DNA of 64,000 bases, taken from assembly GCA_001898225.1 (NCBI GenBank), contig MKTJ01000053.1, forward strand, positions 1 to 64,000, in the 5' to 3' direction. Both the position numbers and the translations under genes were made by a program. Below, in pieces: positions 52,003-59,234 of this stretch. A model generated the notes under the pieces. It did no database searches. It was not told where the DNA came from and was given only the letters and a program-made list of their open reading frames with translations. The DNA is from Chloroflexi bacterium 54-19 (GTDB lineage Bacteria > Chloroflexota > Chloroflexia > Chloroheliales > Chloroheliaceae). Position 1 is the stretch's first letter; every line of letters begins with the position of its first letter.

Positions 52003-53439
52003 ATGCCCAACTCTTCGCAATTACCGGGGCGCGTTTCAACCGGTGTAGATGGACTTGATGTTGTTTTAGCGGGTGGTTTGTTAAATCGTTCAACTTACCT
52101 TATAGCGGGTGCCCCCGGCACCGGGAAATCGGTCCTGACCCAGCAAATAGCTTTTCACATGGCCAGGCTTGGGCACAAGGTACTTTACCTGACGCTCCTA
52201 TCGGAGAGCCACGAAAAGATGCTGGTCAATCTCCAGGACTTTTCTTTTTTTGACAGGAACCTTATTGGTGACCATATAACCTACCTCAGTCTTTACCAGG
52301 ATGTCATAAACGGTGGTTTGCAAAGCTTTACCCAGGTCGCCCGCGAAGCCGTCCTTAAAAGTTCGGCTAAACTGGTGGTCATGGATGGCATCAGTTCCCT
52401 GAGGGATTTCTCGGCTTCACGGGGTGATTTACGCAAATCTCTCTTTGACTTTAACGCCCAGCTTTCGGTGCTGGGCTGCACCACCCTGTTAATCGTGGAT
52501 GACGAACTGCCGGTCCAGAACGCACCCGAATACGCTATTTCGGACAATATTTTACGGCTCCATTTCGATACGAACCGGAAAAGGTTCGTGCGGACCCTTG
52601 AAATCGCCAAAAGCCGGGCGACCCCGGCCCTGCCCGGTCTGCATTATTTCGATATTACCAGCGAAGGTTTGCAGATTTACCCGTTTATCGAGTCGCAACT
52701 GGCCTCGCAGCAGTTTGCGCCTCCCCCACCGGTTAGCCCCGAACGGCTGAGCCTTGGCATCGAAGATTTGAACCGGATGGTCCACGGTGGTTTGTTCGGG
52801 TCGAGTTTTAATGTTATCCTGGGGACACCAGGCAGCGGCAAGACGATTGTCAGTCTGCGCTATCTTTACGAAGGGGTGCGCCAGGGCCAGAAAGGGTTGC
52901 TGCTGAGCCTGCAACACTCACCCGACCAATTGCTCGGTATCTCGCGAGAACTCGGTTTCGACCTGGCACCCTATGTAAAGGACGGCTCTCTTAAAATTCT
53001 GTGGGCCTTGCCGGTTCAGCGCTATATGGATGAGGTCGCGGGAAAGCTTTTGCATGAGGTCGACTCGCACCAACCGGTCCGCCTGGTTATAGATTCGATT
53101 ACAGAACTGGAAAAATTGAGCCTGGATGCTGACCGGACAAGTTCGTTCTGGGCGGCCATTTCTAACGTCCTGCGCAACAAACGGATAACCACCATCGGGA
53201 CCATGGAGTTGAACCGGCTTGGGAACCCTGTCCTTGAGATTCCCGAACACCCGATTTCGCTCCTGGCCGATACTATGCTTTTAATGCGCAGCCAGGAAGT
53301 AAACGGCCAGCTTAAACGGCTGGTTTCCATTTTAGAGATGCGCCACAGCGATTTCGACCCGGTGGTGCGGGAATATCACCTGGGCAGTGGGGGTATGCAG
53401 GTGGGGGAACCTTTCGAGGTTTCTCGCCCGGAGTTTTAG
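52003..53439 (+). CDS. Double-domain KaiC/RadA-like ATPase
   Basis: The 478-residue protein has two RecA-fold KaiC-type domains with Walker A motifs GAPGTGKS (36-43) and GTPGSGKT (274-281) and hydrophobic Walker B strands (SAKLVVMDGIS, VRLVIDSIT). By eye the paired catalytic glutamates of KaiC (EE after the second strand) read SE in domain 1 (LLSESHEKM) and QH in domain 2 (SLQHSPDQLL). The CII autophosphorylation region (HIST-ITDT in KaiC) reads HPISLLADT, with Ser kept and Thr replaced. It may therefore be a signalling ATPase of the wider KaiC family rather than a clock autokinase. A strong AAAGGAGG precedes the ATG. A lone receiver gene lies upstream; no kaiA/kaiB is visible. Confidence 0.85.
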   Translation: MPNSSQLPGRVSTGVDGLDVVLAGGLLNRSTYLIAGAPGTGKSVLTQQIAFHMARLGHKVLYLTLLSESHEKMLVNLQDFSFFDRNLIGDHITYLSLYQDVINGGLQSFTQVAREAVLKSSAKLVVMDGISSLRDFSASRGDLRKSLFDFNAQLSVLGCTTLLIVDDELPVQNAPEYAISDNILRLHFDTNRKRFVRTLEIAKSRATPALPGLHYFDITSEGLQIYPFIESQLASQQFAPPPPVSPERLSLGIEDLNRMVHGGLFGSSFNVILGTPGSGKTIVSLRYLYEGVRQGQKGLLLSLQHSPDQLLGISRELGFDLAPYVKDGSLKILWALPVQRYMDEVAGKLLHEVDSHQPVRLVIDSITELEKLSLDADRTSSFWAAISNVLRNKRITTIGTMELNRLGNPVLEIPEHPISLLADTMLLMRSQEVNGQLKRLVSILEMRHSDFDPVVREYHLGSGGMQVGEPFEVSRPEF

Positions 53440-53444
53440 CCCGG

Positions 53445-54461
53445 TTAAAGATACTGGCCGACCGTTTCCCGGAGTTGGGCGGCATCTCGCATGGGTGGAT
53501 TCCCGAAAAGGTTCTTATATTCGCGGCTGAAGTGGGAGGCGTCTTCGTAACCTACCCGGTACCCGGCGCTGGTCGCATCCAATTTTTCGGTAAGTATTAA
53601 CCTTCGGGCTTCCTGGAGGCGCAACTGCTTTTGAAATTGCAAGGGGCTCATGGCCGTTACCGCTTTGAAGTGGTGGTGAAAACCCGAAACACTCATCCCG
53701 CAATCCTGGGCTATAATATCCATCCGTAGCGGCTTATTGTAGTCCTTGCGAATCTTCTCAATAATTTTAATGATGCGGTGAAGCTGGCCTTCTATCAGGG
53801 TCAAATGGCGCAGCCGCTCTCCCTGTTCCCCTTTTAAGAGCCGGTAAATTATTTCCCTTGTAACCAGGGGCGCCAGCATCGGGGCGTCTTCGAGTGTATC
53901 CGCAAGCCTGACCAGCCGCACAATAGCATCCAGCAAATCGGCATCTAATGGGCTTACATTTATAGCTTTCACCTCGGCCCTGTTTTGTGGTTCCTGCTGA
54001 CCGGCCTCGACAATTACCGAACTTACCAGGGTCGGGTCGAGTTTCAAGGTGAGACTCAGGTAAGGCTGGTCCTGGCTGGCTTCAAGCACCTGGGATACTA
54101 CCGGCAGTTCCGCCGTGGCAATAAGATAATGGGCCGGGTCGTAGCGGTAGAGCAGTTCGCCCAGCAAAATCTCTTTGCTCCCCTGGGCAATTACACACAG
54201 GGTCGGACTGATTACTCCGTGACTCCAATCGGAGGGGTTTGAGGTGCGATGAAAGGTAAGGCCGGGCAAAACTTCTTTTCTGCCATCATCACGCAGGGTT
54301 CGCCCGATGCGCTCCGCCAACTCCCGCTGGCCGGTTTCTAAACGGTTTGATTCAATTTCAGTCATTTCGTAATTATTCAACTTCGTCACACTTATTTTAT
54401 CCAGGTTCATCCAACCTGTTTCACCTGCCGCTTTATCCCTGATGTTTGCAGGATTATACAA
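53445..54461 (-). CDS. AraC-family transcriptional regulator
   Basis: The 338-residue protein has an N-terminal effector domain of the AraC_N type (about 60-215, with GVISPTLCVIAQGSKEILLG and YLIATAELPVVSQV). A C-terminal pair of helix-turn-helix motifs follows: MDIIAQDCGMSVSGFHHHFK and EARRLILTEKLDATSAGYRV, then VGYEDASHFSREYKNLFGNPP. It is divergent from an aldo/keto reductase gene, which it probably controls. The start is uncertain; later in-frame ATGs exist (MNLDK, MTEIE). It ends 5 nt from the convergent KaiC-like gene. Confidence 0.88.
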   Translation of the reverse strand: MYNPANIRDKAAGETGWMNLDKISVTKLNNYEMTEIESNRLETGQRELAERIGRTLRDDGRKEVLPGLTFHRTSNPSDWSHGVISPTLCVIAQGSKEILLGELLYRYDPAHYLIATAELPVVSQVLEASQDQPYLSLTLKLDPTLVSSVIVEAGQQEPQNRAEVKAINVSPLDADLLDAIVRLVRLADTLEDAPMLAPLVTREIIYRLLKGEQGERLRHLTLIEGQLHRIIKIIEKIRKDYNKPLRMDIIAQDCGMSVSGFHHHFKAVTAMSPLQFQKQLRLQEARRLILTEKLDATSAGYRVGYEDASHFSREYKNLFGNPPMRDAAQLRETVGQYL

Positions 54462-54655
54462 TAGTCCTGGAAAAACATTATACCACCCAGTGGCTTACTG
54501 TACTTATAATTAACCTCGAAGGCAGAAAAGAAGAAACCTGGCTAGAGAAGACCTGGAATTTCTTCCAATCCGACCCCAATGACCTCAAAAGCGGCAACAA
54601 CTTTTTCAGCCGGAACATAAAGAAGCTTAAAACAGAAATTTTGGAGAGTTAGAAA

Positions 54656-55648
54656 ATGCAAAAAAGAAAACTGGGTAACAGCGGCCTGGAAGTATCGGCC
54701 CTGGGGTATGGGGCGATGGGATTGAGCACCGCTTATGGTCCAGCCGGAGATAAAAAGGATAAGATTGCCCTCTTGCGGTCGGCGGTCGAACTTGGTGTCA
54801 CCTTCTTTGACACCGCCGAAAGCTACGGCCCCTTCGTCAACGAAGAACTGGTCGGTGAAGCCCTGGTTCCTTACCGGGAACAGGTGGTAATAGCGACCAA
54901 ATTTGGCTTCGACATCGCGCCAGACGGGTCACGCACTGGCAAGCTGAACAGTCGCCCCGGACATATCCGAGAGGTCGCGGAAGCGTCGCTCAAACGGCTC
55001 AACACAGAGGTGATTGACCTCTTTTACCAGCACCGGGTGGACCCGGACGTGCCGATTGAAGAAGTAGCCGGGACGGTCGGGGATTTAATCCGCGAAGGTA
55101 AAGTCAGGCATTTTGGTCTATCGGAGGCGGCAGCCTCGACTATTCGGCGGGCCCATGCCGTCCAACCGGTTTCCGCCGTCCAGAGTGAATATTCGTTGTG
55201 GACCAGGGACCCTGAAGCGGAAGTTCTGCCGACCCTGGAAGAACTCGGCATCGGGTTCGTGGCGTTTACTCCCTTAGGAGCGGGTTTTCTGACGGGCAAA
55301 ATCAACGAAACCACCACCTTTGATAGCACGGACTTCCGCAATATCTCGCCTCGGTTTACCCCGCAGGCTCGCCGGACCAACCAGGCCCTGGTTGATTTGC
55401 TGGGCGAGATTGCCGCTCGCAAGGAGGCCACCCCGGCCCAGGTAGCCCTGGCCTGGTTGCTGGCCCAGAAACCCTGGATTGTACCTATTCCCGGCACAAG
55501 TAAGCGGCATCGCCTGGAGGAAAATCTTGGGGCTGTCAATGTTGAGCTTTCTTCGGCTGATTTGCAGGAGATTGAAAGTATGGCATCCCAGATTCTGATA
55601 CAGGGCGCGCGACTCCCGGAAAATGTTCTGAAATTGACAAATAAATAA
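54656..55648 (+). CDS. Aldo/keto reductase
   Basis: The 330-residue (beta/alpha)8 NADPH-dependent reductase has the catalytic tetrad pattern: Asp and Tyr in FFDTAESYGPF, Lys in VIATKFGF, His in LFYQHRVDPDVP. It has a C-terminal NADP-binding loop IPGTSKRHRLEEN. It resembles the YajO/AKR11-13 type that reduces aldehydes. GGAGAG lies before the ATG. Divergent from the AraC regulator. It ends 3 nt from the convergent MmyB-type regulator gene. Confidence 0.93.
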   Translation: MQKRKLGNSGLEVSALGYGAMGLSTAYGPAGDKKDKIALLRSAVELGVTFFDTAESYGPFVNEELVGEALVPYREQVVIATKFGFDIAPDGSRTGKLNSRPGHIREVAEASLKRLNTEVIDLFYQHRVDPDVPIEEVAGTVGDLIREGKVRHFGLSEAAASTIRRAHAVQPVSAVQSEYSLWTRDPEAEVLPTLEELGIGFVAFTPLGAGFLTGKINETTTFDSTDFRNISPRFTPQARRTNQALVDLLGEIAARKEATPAQVALAWLLAQKPWIVPIPGTSKRHRLEENLGAVNVELSSADLQEIESMASQILIQGARLPENVLKLTNK

Positions 55649-55651
55649 TAA

Positions 55652-56503
55652 TTATTCGGCCAGACCGGCTACCAACCGTTCCATTTTTTCGGTGGTGCCG
55701 GTGCCGGCACGGGGTATATGGATCAGCACCCGCAAATCGGGCGCATCGACCGGTTGGAACAAAAGGTATTCAAAACAGAGGTCTCCAACCAGCGAGTGGT
55801 GCATTGTTTTACGCCCCTCCGATACCGTAATCACATCGTGCCGGGGCCACAATTCCCGGAATTTCGGGCTGGCTTCGTTCAACTCCGCGATTCGTTGGGC
55901 CCACCAGGGGTCGTTGATAAAGCGCCCATATTCAGCCCGGAATTGGGCCAGGTAAACCTGGGCCAGGTGGTCCCATTCCTCGTTAACTTTCGCGGCTATA
56001 GGAGATGTAAATAGCCGCCAGACTAAATTGCGATTTCGTTCGGTTAGCTCGCCAAAATCACCAAAAATGGCCGTATGGGCTTTATTCCAGGCCACCGCGT
56101 TCAGGCGAGGGTCCAGGACGACTGCCGGAAAGATGCCGAGTTGGTCAAGGAACTTTTGTAAAAGCGGGCTCATGGTAGGTGGTACAAAGGTTTTGACGGG
56201 CGGGGGTTGCCGGAGGGCCAGCAGGAATAGATGGTCTCGCTCTTTTTCGTCCAGTTGCAAGACTCTCGCCAGGCTTTCCAGCAGTTGAACCGAAACGGTA
56301 ATATCCCGGCCCTGTTCCAGCCAGGTATACCACTCCGGGCTTACCCCGGCGAGTTGGGCCACTTCCCCGCGCCTTAAGCCGGGAGTCCTCCGGCGAGTGC
56401 CGCGAGGCAAGCCAACCTGCTCTGGCAATAGACGCGCCCTTCTGCTCCGCAAGAATTCGGCCAGTTCGTGTTGCCGCCCTAATTCCAATTCATTTATAGC
56501 CAC
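55652..56503 (-). CDS. XRE-family regulator with MmyB-type ligand domain
   Basis: The 283-residue protein has an N-terminal helix-turn-helix (about 10-85: RARLLPEQVGLP, RTPGLRRGEVAQLAGVSPEWYTWLEQGRDI split over the domain). A C-terminal MmyB-like ligand-binding domain (about 105-275) has VVLDPRLNAVAWNKA and HSLVGDLCFEYLLFQP. In actinomycetes members of this family are often paired divergently with SDR-type oxidoreductases; here it is divergent from an NAD-dependent epimerase. A perfect inverted repeat in the intergenic region is a candidate site. Confidence 0.92.
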   Translation of the reverse strand: MAINELELGRQHELAEFLRSRRARLLPEQVGLPRGTRRRTPGLRRGEVAQLAGVSPEWYTWLEQGRDITVSVQLLESLARVLQLDEKERDHLFLLALRQPPPVKTFVPPTMSPLLQKFLDQLGIFPAVVLDPRLNAVAWNKAHTAIFGDFGELTERNRNLVWRLFTSPIAAKVNEEWDHLAQVYLAQFRAEYGRFINDPWWAQRIAELNEASPKFRELWPRHDVITVSEGRKTMHHSLVGDLCFEYLLFQPVDAPDLRVLIHIPRAGTGTTEKMERLVAGLAE

Positions 56504-56543
56504 GTGCCCTTCTCCGCTTAATTCTGTGATGCGTCCCTAAACA

Positions 56544-56558
56544 GGAACTATTAGTTCC
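56544..56558. promoter_or_regulatory. Inverted repeat GGAACT-ATT-AGTTCC, candidate operator
   Basis: A perfect 6-bp inverted repeat between the MmyB-type regulator and the epimerase gene, about 15 nt upstream of the plus-strand -35. Suited to binding by the regulator. Confidence 0.5.
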
Positions 56559-56574
56559 AGGATAAACGCTTATC

Positions 56575-56601
56575 TTGTTAAGTTATGCCTCACATTATAC
56601 T
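56575..56601 (+). promoter_or_regulatory. Putative promoter of the epimerase gene
   Basis: TTGTTA (56575-56580) and TATACT (56596-56601), 15 nt apart; shifting the -35 by one base (CTTGTT) gives 16 nt. Spacing is short, so this is tentative. Confidence 0.4.
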
Positions 56602-56649
56602 CTAAGGACTGTTGAGACCCTATTTTAAGTCTATTTGGAGGAATTTCTC

Positions 56650-57555
56650 ATGAAAGTTTTTGTCACCGGCGCGACCGGGTGGGTCGGCTCTGCCACCGTT
56701 AAGGAGCTTTTAGCCGCCGGGCACCAGGTTCTCGGCCTGGCTCGCTCCGAGGTGGGCGCGGAGGCACTTGCCCGTGCCGGTGCTGAGGTGCAGCGCGGTT
56801 CGCTCGATGACCTCGATAGCTTACGGAGTGGCGCTGCCTGGGCGGAGGGTGTTATTCATACCGCCTTTATCCACGATTTTTCAAATTTTGCCCGGTCGGT
56901 CGAAGTCGACCAGTTGGCGATACGGACTCTTGGCGAAGTTCTGGCCGGGTCCAACCGGCCTTTAATTGTAACCGCCGGGACGGGAGGTCTTGTTTCCGGG
57001 CGAGCCGTGACCGAAGAAGATGCCAAAGACCCCTCCGCCAGGGTGCCTCGTTTTTCGGAAGAAGCGGGATTGGCGCAGGTCGGGAGCGGCATCCGGGCCT
57101 CCGTCATGCGCCTTCCCCCATCGGTCCACGGTGAGGGCGACCACGGGTTTGTCCCTGGCCTGATTGAGATTGCGCGAGCAAAGGGTGTTTCGGGTTATCC
57201 GGGAGATGGCTCGAACCGCTGGGCGGCAGTCCACCGTTTGGACGCGGCCCGACTTTACCGGCTGGCCCTGGAAAACGCCCCTGCCGGGACCATTCTCCAT
57301 GCGATTGGGGACGAAGGGGTAGCCATCCGCGACATGGCTGCCATCATCGGGCGGCACCTCAATGTTCCGGTCGTTTCGGTGCCGTTAGAGCAAGCCGCCG
57401 ACCACTTTGGCTGGCTCGGCCACTTTATAACGATGGATAGCCCGGCCTCAAGCGCCCTGACCGAGCAGCGGTTTGGCTGGAAGCCGGTAGAAATCGGTCT
57501 CCTGGAAGACCTGGACCACGATTACTATTACAAAATTGGGAGCGGGTTTCACTAG
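56650..57555 (+). CDS. NAD(P)-dependent epimerase/SDR-like oxidoreductase
   Basis: This extended-SDR protein of about 301 residues begins MKVFVTGATGWVGSATVKEL (Rossmann G-x-x-G-x-x-G). It continues with RGSLDDLDSL, HTAFIH, and a C-terminal region WAAVHRLDAARLYRLALE typical of the group often annotated as NAD-dependent epimerase or quinone/3-beta-HSD-like. The usual Y-x3-K is not clear. ATG 56650 follows GGAGG; the frame extends 15 nt further upstream. It is divergent from the MmyB-type regulator and followed by a strong terminator. Confidence 0.88.
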   Translation: MKVFVTGATGWVGSATVKELLAAGHQVLGLARSEVGAEALARAGAEVQRGSLDDLDSLRSGAAWAEGVIHTAFIHDFSNFARSVEVDQLAIRTLGEVLAGSNRPLIVTAGTGGLVSGRAVTEEDAKDPSARVPRFSEEAGLAQVGSGIRASVMRLPPSVHGEGDHGFVPGLIEIARAKGVSGYPGDGSNRWAAVHRLDAARLYRLALENAPAGTILHAIGDEGVAIRDMAAIIGRHLNVPVVSVPLEQAADHFGWLGHFITMDSPASSALTEQRFGWKPVEIGLLEDLDHDYYYKIGSGFH

Positions 57556-57593
57556 GCTGGAAAAAGTTTGAGGGATTTTGCATCCCTAATTTG

Positions 57594-57651
57594 AAAACCT
57601 CCTTTGCGGTGTGGTTCCCCAAAGTTCCACGTCCCAACAGGAGGTTTTTTT
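57594..57651 (+). terminator. Rho-independent terminator with nested hairpin
   Basis: AAAACCTCCT (57594-57603) pairs with AGGAGGTTTT (57639-57648) and a T run follows. An inner GTGG/CCAC hairpin lies in the loop. Confidence 0.85.
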
Positions 57652-57700
57652 ATGTCTTACAAATCCGGTCGTTTGGCTTAAATTTACAAAATTAGCCCTG

Positions 57701-58165
57701 CTATTCAGGGCCTTTTCCTTTTAGGTCAAGGTCCCTGGCATTGTCCGCAAATCTTCGCAGCAGGACCGCAAAGGTCTTCCGGTCGTCTTCGCTCCACCCT
57801 TCCAGGATTAACCCCAGTAATCTCTCCCTGGCCCGGTCAAGGGCCCCGGTTATTTCTTTTCCTTTAGGGGTAACCGCCATCTCGGATACGCGCCGGTCCT
57901 TCGGATTGGTCCGGCGGGTAATCAGTTCCAGGCTTTCCAGCTTGGCCGTCTGGCGGCTGACCGTCGTGTAATCCCGCCCTACCAGGCCCGCCAGGTCGAC
58001 CACTTTTATCGGCCCGCGCCTCTCAATTACGACCAGCAACGGAAACAAGGCCCGGTCAATCGACACCCCGGCCTCCCGAATAAGAGCGGTATCGCGCTGC
58101 GGCTGGTTTAGCAAGCCTACAATATCCAGCACCGCTTCATAAATCTGAAAAATATTTTCATCCAT
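57701..58165 (-). CDS. MarR-family regulator of the adjacent oxidoreductase
   Basis: This winged-helix protein of about 154 residues has LFPLLVVIERRGPIKVVDLA, VGRDYTTVSRQTAKLESLEL and the wing TNPKDRRVSEMAVTPKGKE. The ATG at 58165 (MDENIFQIYEAV) is preferred; the frame continues to 58237 but its first codons overlap the promoter. With this start a TATAAT lies only 7 nt upstream, so the mRNA may be leaderless. Palindromes in the divergent spacer are probable binding sites; quinone oxidoreductase genes are frequent MarR targets. Confidence 0.88.
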   Translation of the reverse strand: MDENIFQIYEAVLDIVGLLNQPQRDTALIREAGVSIDRALFPLLVVIERRGPIKVVDLAGLVGRDYTTVSRQTAKLESLELITRRTNPKDRRVSEMAVTPKGKEITGALDRARERLLGLILEGWSEDDRKTFAVLLRRFADNARDLDLKGKGPE

Positions 58166-58172
58166 ATATGCA

Positions 58173-58201
58173 TTATACACATAATCTCTTGACAACACAA
58201 T
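58173..58201 (-). promoter_or_regulatory. marR promoter, overlapping an imperfect operator
   Basis: On the minus strand TTGTGT (58201..58196), a 17-nt spacer and TATAAT (58178..58173). The ATG follows 7 nt later. ATACACAT (58176-58183 on plus) overlaps this -10 and repeats the half-site of the palindrome at 58226. Confidence 0.58.
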
Positions 58202-58218
58202 TATTTCTAAGTATAATC
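58190..58218 (+). promoter_or_regulatory. Consensus sigma70 promoter of the quinone oxidoreductase gene
   Basis: TTGACA (58190-58195), exactly 17 nt, TATAAT (58213-58218): a full consensus match. It overlaps the marR promoter on the other strand over the -35 regions. Confidence 0.82.
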
Positions 58219-58225
58219 CGATACG

Positions 58226-58238
58226 TGTATAATACACA
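58226..58238. promoter_or_regulatory. Palindrome GTGTAT-A-ATACAC, candidate MarR operator
   Basis: A perfect inverted repeat starting 7 nt after the consensus -10, covering the likely start site of the oxidoreductase transcript. The half-site ATACACAT recurs at 58176-58183, over the marR -10. Confidence 0.7.
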
Positions 58239-58274
58239 TATTAATAAAGTTGTAGAAAGACCAGGCGAAGAAGA

Positions 58275-59234
58275 ATGAAAGCAGCAGTTGTAACCCAGGC
58301 CGGTAAATTCCCTATTTTTGGCGATTTCCCCCGGCCAGAGGCGGCGGAAAATGAAAAGCATATTTTTGTTAAGGCGGCGGCCCTGAGTAATGTAACCAAG
58401 TCCCGCGCTTCCGGCGCTCACTACAGTTCTTCGGGCCAGTTTCCGTTCGTCCCTGGGATTGATGGGGTCGGCAAACTCCCGGATGGGCAGCGGGTCTATT
58501 TCGTGATGCCGCGTGCTCCCTTTGGCAGTATGGCCGAGGAAACAGTGGTGGAGGCTTCCCGGTGTGTAAATTTGCCGGATGAACTGGACGATCTGACTGC
58601 GGCAGCTATAGCTAATCCCGGCATGTCCGGTTGGGCCGCTTTGAAAGAACGGGCCAAACTGGTGGCCGGTGAAACGGTCCTGGTGAACGGCGCGACCGGG
58701 GCTTCCGGCAGCCTGGCCGTCCAGATTGCGAAATATATGGGGGCTAAAAAGGTTATCGCCACCGGGCGCAACCGGGAAGCGCTCAAGAGGCTGGAAAGCC
58801 TGGGGGCTGATGTTACTATTCCGCTGGTCGAGGATGGTGAGACTCTTGAAGAAGCTTTCAAAGACCAGTTTGAAGCGGCGGAAGGTATTGATGTTGTGCT
58901 GGATTACGTTTGGGGGCAAAGCGCCGAAAGAATCTTGGTAGCCGGGGCAAAATATGGTCGAGAGACGGTACCGGTCAGGTATATCCATATCGGGGGGACG
59001 GGCGGGAGCAATATTACTTTACCCGGCGCGGTGCTTCGTTCGTCGTCTATTCAACTTATGGGGAGTGGGATTGGCAGTATCGCCCTGCCTGCGCTGGTAA
59101 AGGCAATTGACGAGCTGTTCCAGGCGACGGTCCCCGGCGGTTTCGAGATAGCCGCCAGGACAGTGCCTTTAGCCCAGGTCGAGGAAACCTGGGCCACCAC
59201 CCTGACCAACCCGCGCCTGGTCTTTGTCCCTTAA
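58275..59234 (+). CDS. MDR-superfamily quinone oxidoreductase/zinc-free alcohol dehydrogenase-like protein
   Basis: The 319-residue protein has the MDR fold: a GroES-like N-terminal domain (GQFPFVPGIDGVGKL) and a cofactor Rossmann motif VLVNGATGASGSLAVQIAKY (A-x-x-G-x-x-G). No zinc-binding cysteines are seen, as in NADPH:quinone reductases. It probably reduces quinones or enones with NADPH. Divergently controlled by the MarR protein. It overlaps the convergent EAL-domain gene by 4 nt. Confidence 0.9.
   Translation: MKAAVVTQAGKFPIFGDFPRPEAAENEKHIFVKAAALSNVTKSRASGAHYSSSGQFPFVPGIDGVGKLPDGQRVYFVMPRAPFGSMAEETVVEASRCVNLPDELDDLTAAAIANPGMSGWAALKERAKLVAGETVLVNGATGASGSLAVQIAKYMGAKKVIATGRNREALKRLESLGADVTIPLVEDGETLEEAFKDQFEAAEGIDVVLDYVWGQSAERILVAGAKYGRETVPVRYIHIGGTGGSNITLPGAVLRSSSIQLMGSGIGSIALPALVKAIDELFQATVPGGFEIAARTVPLAQVEETWATTLTNPRLVFVP

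Noticed and set aside
52003..53439. Circadian KaiC of a kaiABC clock
   Set aside because: No kaiA or kaiB in the neighbourhood, and the catalytic glutamate pairs and phospho-Thr position appear changed.
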